Positions 60,955-64,000 of a stretch of 64,000 nt of DNA are shown here, piece by piece (within the stretch, counting starts at the first letter, position 1; each line of letters begins with the position of its first letter). Source of the stretch: Christensenella timonensis (GTDB lineage: Bacteria; Bacillota; Clostridia; Christensenellales; Christensenellaceae); the NCBI RefSeq assembly GCF_900087015.1, contig NZ_FLKP01000002.1, forward strand, positions 1,364,001-1,428,000, in the 5' to 3' direction. The notes beneath the pieces are model-generated. The model ran no database searches, was not told the origin of the DNA, and saw only the letters and a program-made list of their open reading frames with translations. The position numbers and the translations under genes were made by a program.

Positions 60955-63900
60955 ATGGAAGCACAATTGAAAATACAGAATGAATTCATTGTTTGGTTCA
61001 CCGTTTTAGGTGTGATTTTTTTGATGCTGATGGTATATTTGTACCATGCGAAAAAACAACCGAATCCTTTTAAAAAGCAGCTTTCTTCGGTGGGCGCCTT
61101 TGTCGTATTTGCGGCGGTCGCCTTTTTGATACGGATCGCCATTGCGTATTCGCTCCCGGGCTATATGACGGATATGGACTGCTTTAAGGCCTGGGCGAAC
61201 TACTCTTATGAAGGCGGGTTTGCCCATTTCTACACCAGCGATTTTTTTGCGGACTATCCGCCGCTCTATGTATATGCGCTTTCTTTCCTGGGGTTCCTGC
61301 GGGATGCGTTTTCCGTGGATATCAATTCCCAGTTGTTCGCGATGATGATACGGCTGCCCGCGATGATCTGCGATATCGTGGCCGCTTACGCCGTTTACCG
61401 GATATCGCGCAAAAAATTCGGCAATGGCTCGGCGTTGTTTTTGAGTATGTTCCTGCTCCTGAACCCCGCGGTTATTTTCAATTCCAGCGCATGGGGACAG
61501 GTGGATATCCTCGTGACGATGATGATGGTACTTACGGTCTGGCTGATGGTGAAGGACAAGCTGGTGCTTTCCTCCGCTGCCTTTATGCTGGCGTTCTTAT
61601 TGAAGCCGCAGGCCATTATGATCGCTCCCGTACTTTTATATGTGCTGATACGCAATATTGTACGCAGTGAGAACAGGAAAAAAGGCGTGGCCACGCTTCT
61701 GGCTTCTATCGGTGTGATGGCGGCGCTGTTCTTTTTGGTACCGCTTCCGTTTGGGACAGGCCAGGAACCGATGTGGCTTGTGAGCCGGATGTTGGGGACG
61801 ATCGGGCAATACCCGCAGGTGACACTCAATGCTTTTAACCTGTACGGTATGCTGGGCGTCAATTTTGCGGACGCTTCCAGCCTCGTGTTCCTGGGCTTAA
61901 GCGCAAACGTGTGGGGCTTCATCCTGATCGTGGCGGTTTGCCTCTATGCGCTTTGGATGTATATCAAAAATCCCAAAAAAGAATTTCTCTTTGCCATCGC
62001 AGCTTTTATCATCATGGGCGTGTTCGCACTGGGGCATGGGATGCATGAGCGCTATTTGTTCCCGGTGCCGATCCTGTTGCTTTTTGCTTATATCTTCATC
62101 CGCGACAGGCGGCTGATCCTGTGCACGTCGCTGACGTTTATTGCGCTGCTGCTGAACCAAAGCCTGACGCTTTACTATTATCAGGTCGTCATTCCGCAGG
62201 GATGGGTCGTGGCGGTTTCGGCACTCAATATGGCAATTTTCATTTTTACTGCATTTGTGATCACGCAAATCGCACTCGGACGTGTGAAATATAAGCAGCC
62301 TGTACCCGAAGAAGCGGCTGGGGAAAAGCAAAAATGCCCGGAGCAGATGCGGCTGGACGGCTTTCGCGAAAAGAAGGTCGGTATGACAAGAAAAGATACG
62401 TGGGTCATGCTGCTGATCACTGTTATTTATGCTGTCGTGGCTTTTACCAATCTGGGGACATTCCAAATACCGGAAACGGCCAATGTATTGACCGAGCCTG
62501 TAACGATGGAATTCTCTCAGGTCGAGCAGATATCGCAAATCAAGTATTATGCGGGTTACGGCGAGGAAAAATTTGACATCCAATATTCGACAGACGGGGT
62601 GACTTTTGCGCCTGTCGAGTTAAAAAAAGGGACGGAAACACAGAACTCGGTTGATCACCAGTTCAAGAACATGTATCGCTGGCAGGTATATAATACGGAC
62701 ATCGCCGCAAAATATTTGAGGCTGGAGCCGATCGACGAGGGAGAGCTGCCTGTTTTGGAGCTCGCCGTCAAAGATGCGGCCGGGAAGTGGATCGTACCTG
62801 AAAAGATCGTTTCCGATTCGCCGGACGCGCAGAACCTGTTTGATGAACAGGAGTTGATCCCGGAAGAATCTACCTACATGACGGATTTTTACTTTGATGA
62901 AATCTATCATGTGCGCACGGCGTATGAAAACATCCATCAATTACAGCCCTACGAGATCACGCATCCGCCGCTTGGGAAGCTGATTTTGTCGCTGGGTATC
63001 CAATTGTTCGGCATGAATCCGTTCGGGTGGCGGTTTATGGGGACGCTCACGGGCGTTATCATGCTGCCTGTCATCTACCTGTTTGGGAAGATGCTGTTTA
63101 AAAAGACAAAATATGCGGCGTTTGCCACGATCCTGCTTGCGGCTGATTTTATGCATTTCGCCCAAACCAGGATCGGTACGATCGACAGCTATAGTATCCT
63201 GTGGATCATGTTGATGTATTTCTTCATGTTCCAGTTTACACAGGCGAATTTCAACAAGCAAAAGCTCTCAAAGAGTATTGTGCCGCTGTTTTTGAGCGGG
63301 CTGTTCTTCGGGATCGGCGCCGCTACGAAATGGCTGTGTATGTACGCGGGCGCAGGACTGCTTGTGATTTTCCTCATTACCATGTGGAAGCGAAGCAGGG
63401 AATACCGCTTCGCGAAGCAGAGCCGCGCCCCGGATTATGAAAGGATCGTCAAAACATATAAATACAATGTTGCAATTATCCTTGCGAGCTGCGTATTTTT
63501 CTTCATCCTGATCCCGGTCGGTATCTACCTGCTTTCGTATATCCCGTATACGCAGGTGACGACGGGCAAGGCCTATGAATGGATCAATACCGACGACCTG
63601 AAATACCATTATAGTGTGGTGGGCAACCAGTTCTATATGCTCAATTACCATTCCACGCTGGATCCGGCGACGGTGCATCCGTTCTCGTCGATGTGGTATT
63701 CCTGGCCGGCGGACGTGCGGCCCGTGTTGTTCTTTAATGGGCATAATGATGTAACGGGCACGGTATCGACGCTTTCCACCATGGGGAACCCGCTCATCTG
63801 GTGGACAGGCGTAGTGGCGTGCATCTGGCTGATCGTGGACAGCGCAAAAGGAAAGCACAAGCATTGGGGGATCACGTTCCTTGCGGTCGCGGCACTTTCG

Positions 63901-64000
63901 CAGTTCATGCCATGGTGGTTTATTTCACGCGAAGTATTTATCTACCACTATTTTGCAACCGTACCGTTCCTGATCCTGCTGATCGTGTACTGGCTGCAAA
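60955..64000 (+). CDS. Large two-module GT-C glycosyltransferase (3' end outside window)
   Basis: Open from ATG 60955 to the window end (1015 codons, no stop), starting 17 nt after yraN. Module 1 (about 1-450) is a polytopic GT-C enzyme resembling the Gpi18 family: DMDCFKAWA with an acidic first-loop motif, DYPPLYVYA, NPAVIFNSSAWGQVDIL, GMHERYLFP. A loop and one helix (about 480-500) lead to a soluble stretch (about 505-625) that looks like a beta-sandwich, possibly F5/8C-like. Module 2 (from about 640) resembles protein O-mannosyltransferases: YFDEIYHVRTAY with the DE pair, THPPLGKLILSLG, RIGTIDSYS. Both use lipid-phosphate-linked sugars in known families. The acceptor is unknown: protein, teichoic-type polymer or glycolipid. 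Confidence 0.85.
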   Translation, partial: MEAQLKIQNEFIVWFTVLGVIFLMLMVYLYHAKKQPNPFKKQLSSVGAFVVFAAVAFLIRIAIAYSLPGYMTDMDCFKAWANYSYEGGFAHFYTSDFFADYPPLYVYALSFLGFLRDAFSVDINSQLFAMMIRLPAMICDIVAAYAVYRISRKKFGNGSALFLSMFLLLNPAVIFNSSAWGQVDILVTMMMVLTVWLMVKDKLVLSSAAFMLAFLLKPQAIMIAPVLLYVLIRNIVRSENRKKGVATLLASIGVMAALFFLVPLPFGTGQEPMWLVSRMLGTIGQYPQVTLNAFNLYGMLGVNFADASSLVFLGLSANVWGFILIVAVCLYALWMYIKNPKKEFLFAIAAFIIMGVFALGHGMHERYLFPVPILLLFAYIFIRDRRLILCTSLTFIALLLNQSLTLYYYQVVIPQGWVVAVSALNMAIFIFTAFVITQIALGRVKYKQPVPEEAAGEKQKCPEQMRLDGFREKKVGMTRKDTWVMLLITVIYAVVAFTNLGTFQIPETANVLTEPVTMEFSQVEQISQIKYYAGYGEEKFDIQYSTDGVTFAPVELKKGTETQNSVDHQFKNMYRWQVYNTDIAAKYLRLEPIDEGELPVLELAVKDAAGKWIVPEKIVSDSPDAQNLFDEQELIPEESTYMTDFYFDEIYHVRTAYENIHQLQPYEITHPPLGKLILSLGIQLFGMNPFGWRFMGTLTGVIMLPVIYLFGKMLFKKTKYAAFATILLAADFMHFAQTRIGTIDSYSILWIMLMYFFMFQFTQANFNKQKLSKSIVPLFLSGLFFGIGAATKWLCMYAGAGLLVIFLITMWKRSREYRFAKQSRAPDYERIVKTYKYNVAIILASCVFFFILIPVGIYLLSYIPYTQVTTGKAYEWINTDDLKYHYSVVGNQFYMLNYHSTLDPATVHPFSSMWYSWPADVRPVLFFNGHNDVTGTVSTLSTMGNPLIWWTGVVACIWLIVDSAKGKHKHWGITFLAVAALSQFMPWWFISREVFIYHYFATVPFLILLIVYWLQ

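Noticed and set aside
1-64000. tRNA genes, CRISPR arrays, insertion sequences, phage genes
   Set aside because: No cloverleaf, regularly spaced repeats, transposase motifs or terminal inverted repeats were seen.

Overview
The window reads as a piece of a Bacillota (Firmicutes) chromosome, most likely class Clostridia. The evidence is a PolC-type DNA polymerase III, a SigE/SigK-like sigma factor beside ftsZ, HemZ, a T-box in front of hisS-aspS, the ireB-ruvX-DUF1292 trio, ylxM-ffh, and strong AGGAGG ribosome binding sites with many TTG starts. The MurE substrate motif predicts meso-diaminopimelate peptidoglycan. Christensenellaceae is a plausible family, but that is a guess from overall gene content. 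Every supported gene lies on the + strand, so the segment is probably transcribed co-directionally with replication. No mobile element, CRISPR array, rRNA or tRNA gene was seen.

Layout: (1) 1-5.8 kb: 3' end of ppdK, then lon, engB and a metallophosphoesterase. (2) 5.8-19.0 kb: the division and cell-wall (dcw) cluster mraZ-rsmH-ftsL-pbp-murE-mraY-murD-ftsW-divIB, then a separately promoted ftsA-like gene and ftsZ. murF, murG, murC and murB are absent from their usual places. (3) 19.1-23.5 kb: sigma factor, nrdR, pgeF, cysteine desulfurase, ireB-ruvX-DUF1292. (4) 23.5-36.2 kb: rpsB-tsf-pyrH-frr-(small ORF)-uppS-cdsA-dxr-rseP-ispG-polC. (5) 36.2-50.5 kb: secD-secF-recJ-apt-rel-dtd-MBL hydrolase-hemZ, then the T-box-controlled hisS-aspS, tcdA and an RseC-like gene. 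(6) 50.5-61 kb: smc-ftsY-ylxM-ffh-rpsP-khpA-rimM-trmD-rplS-rbgA-rnhB-yraN. (7) 61 kb to the end: a very long membrane glycosyltransferase gene, still open at the window edge.

Most of this is housekeeping. The most unusual part is the divisome. The class B PBP of the dcw cluster keeps its fold and two PASTA domains, but all three catalytic motifs are degenerate (S-I-F-G, H-C-S, L-S-G), so it looks like a pseudo-transpeptidase. Beside it are an FtsL-like protein with a cytoplasmic N-terminus of about 190 residues and an FtsA-like protein with altered nucleotide-binding motifs. Together these suggest a remodelled division machine rather than one stray mutation.

Regulation is unusually legible. 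There are several consensus or near-consensus promoters with 17-bp spacers (lon, mraZ, ireB, secD, hisS, ylxM) and a family of extended -10 promoters. Three 10-bp MraZ boxes sit at the mraZ start point. A T-box precedes hisS. A perfect 11-bp dyad with a U-tract sits at the predicted +1 of ylxM. An attenuator-like hairpin lies in the secD leader. Several terminators lie inside gene strings with no obvious downstream promoter. No complete new defence or accessory system was found.
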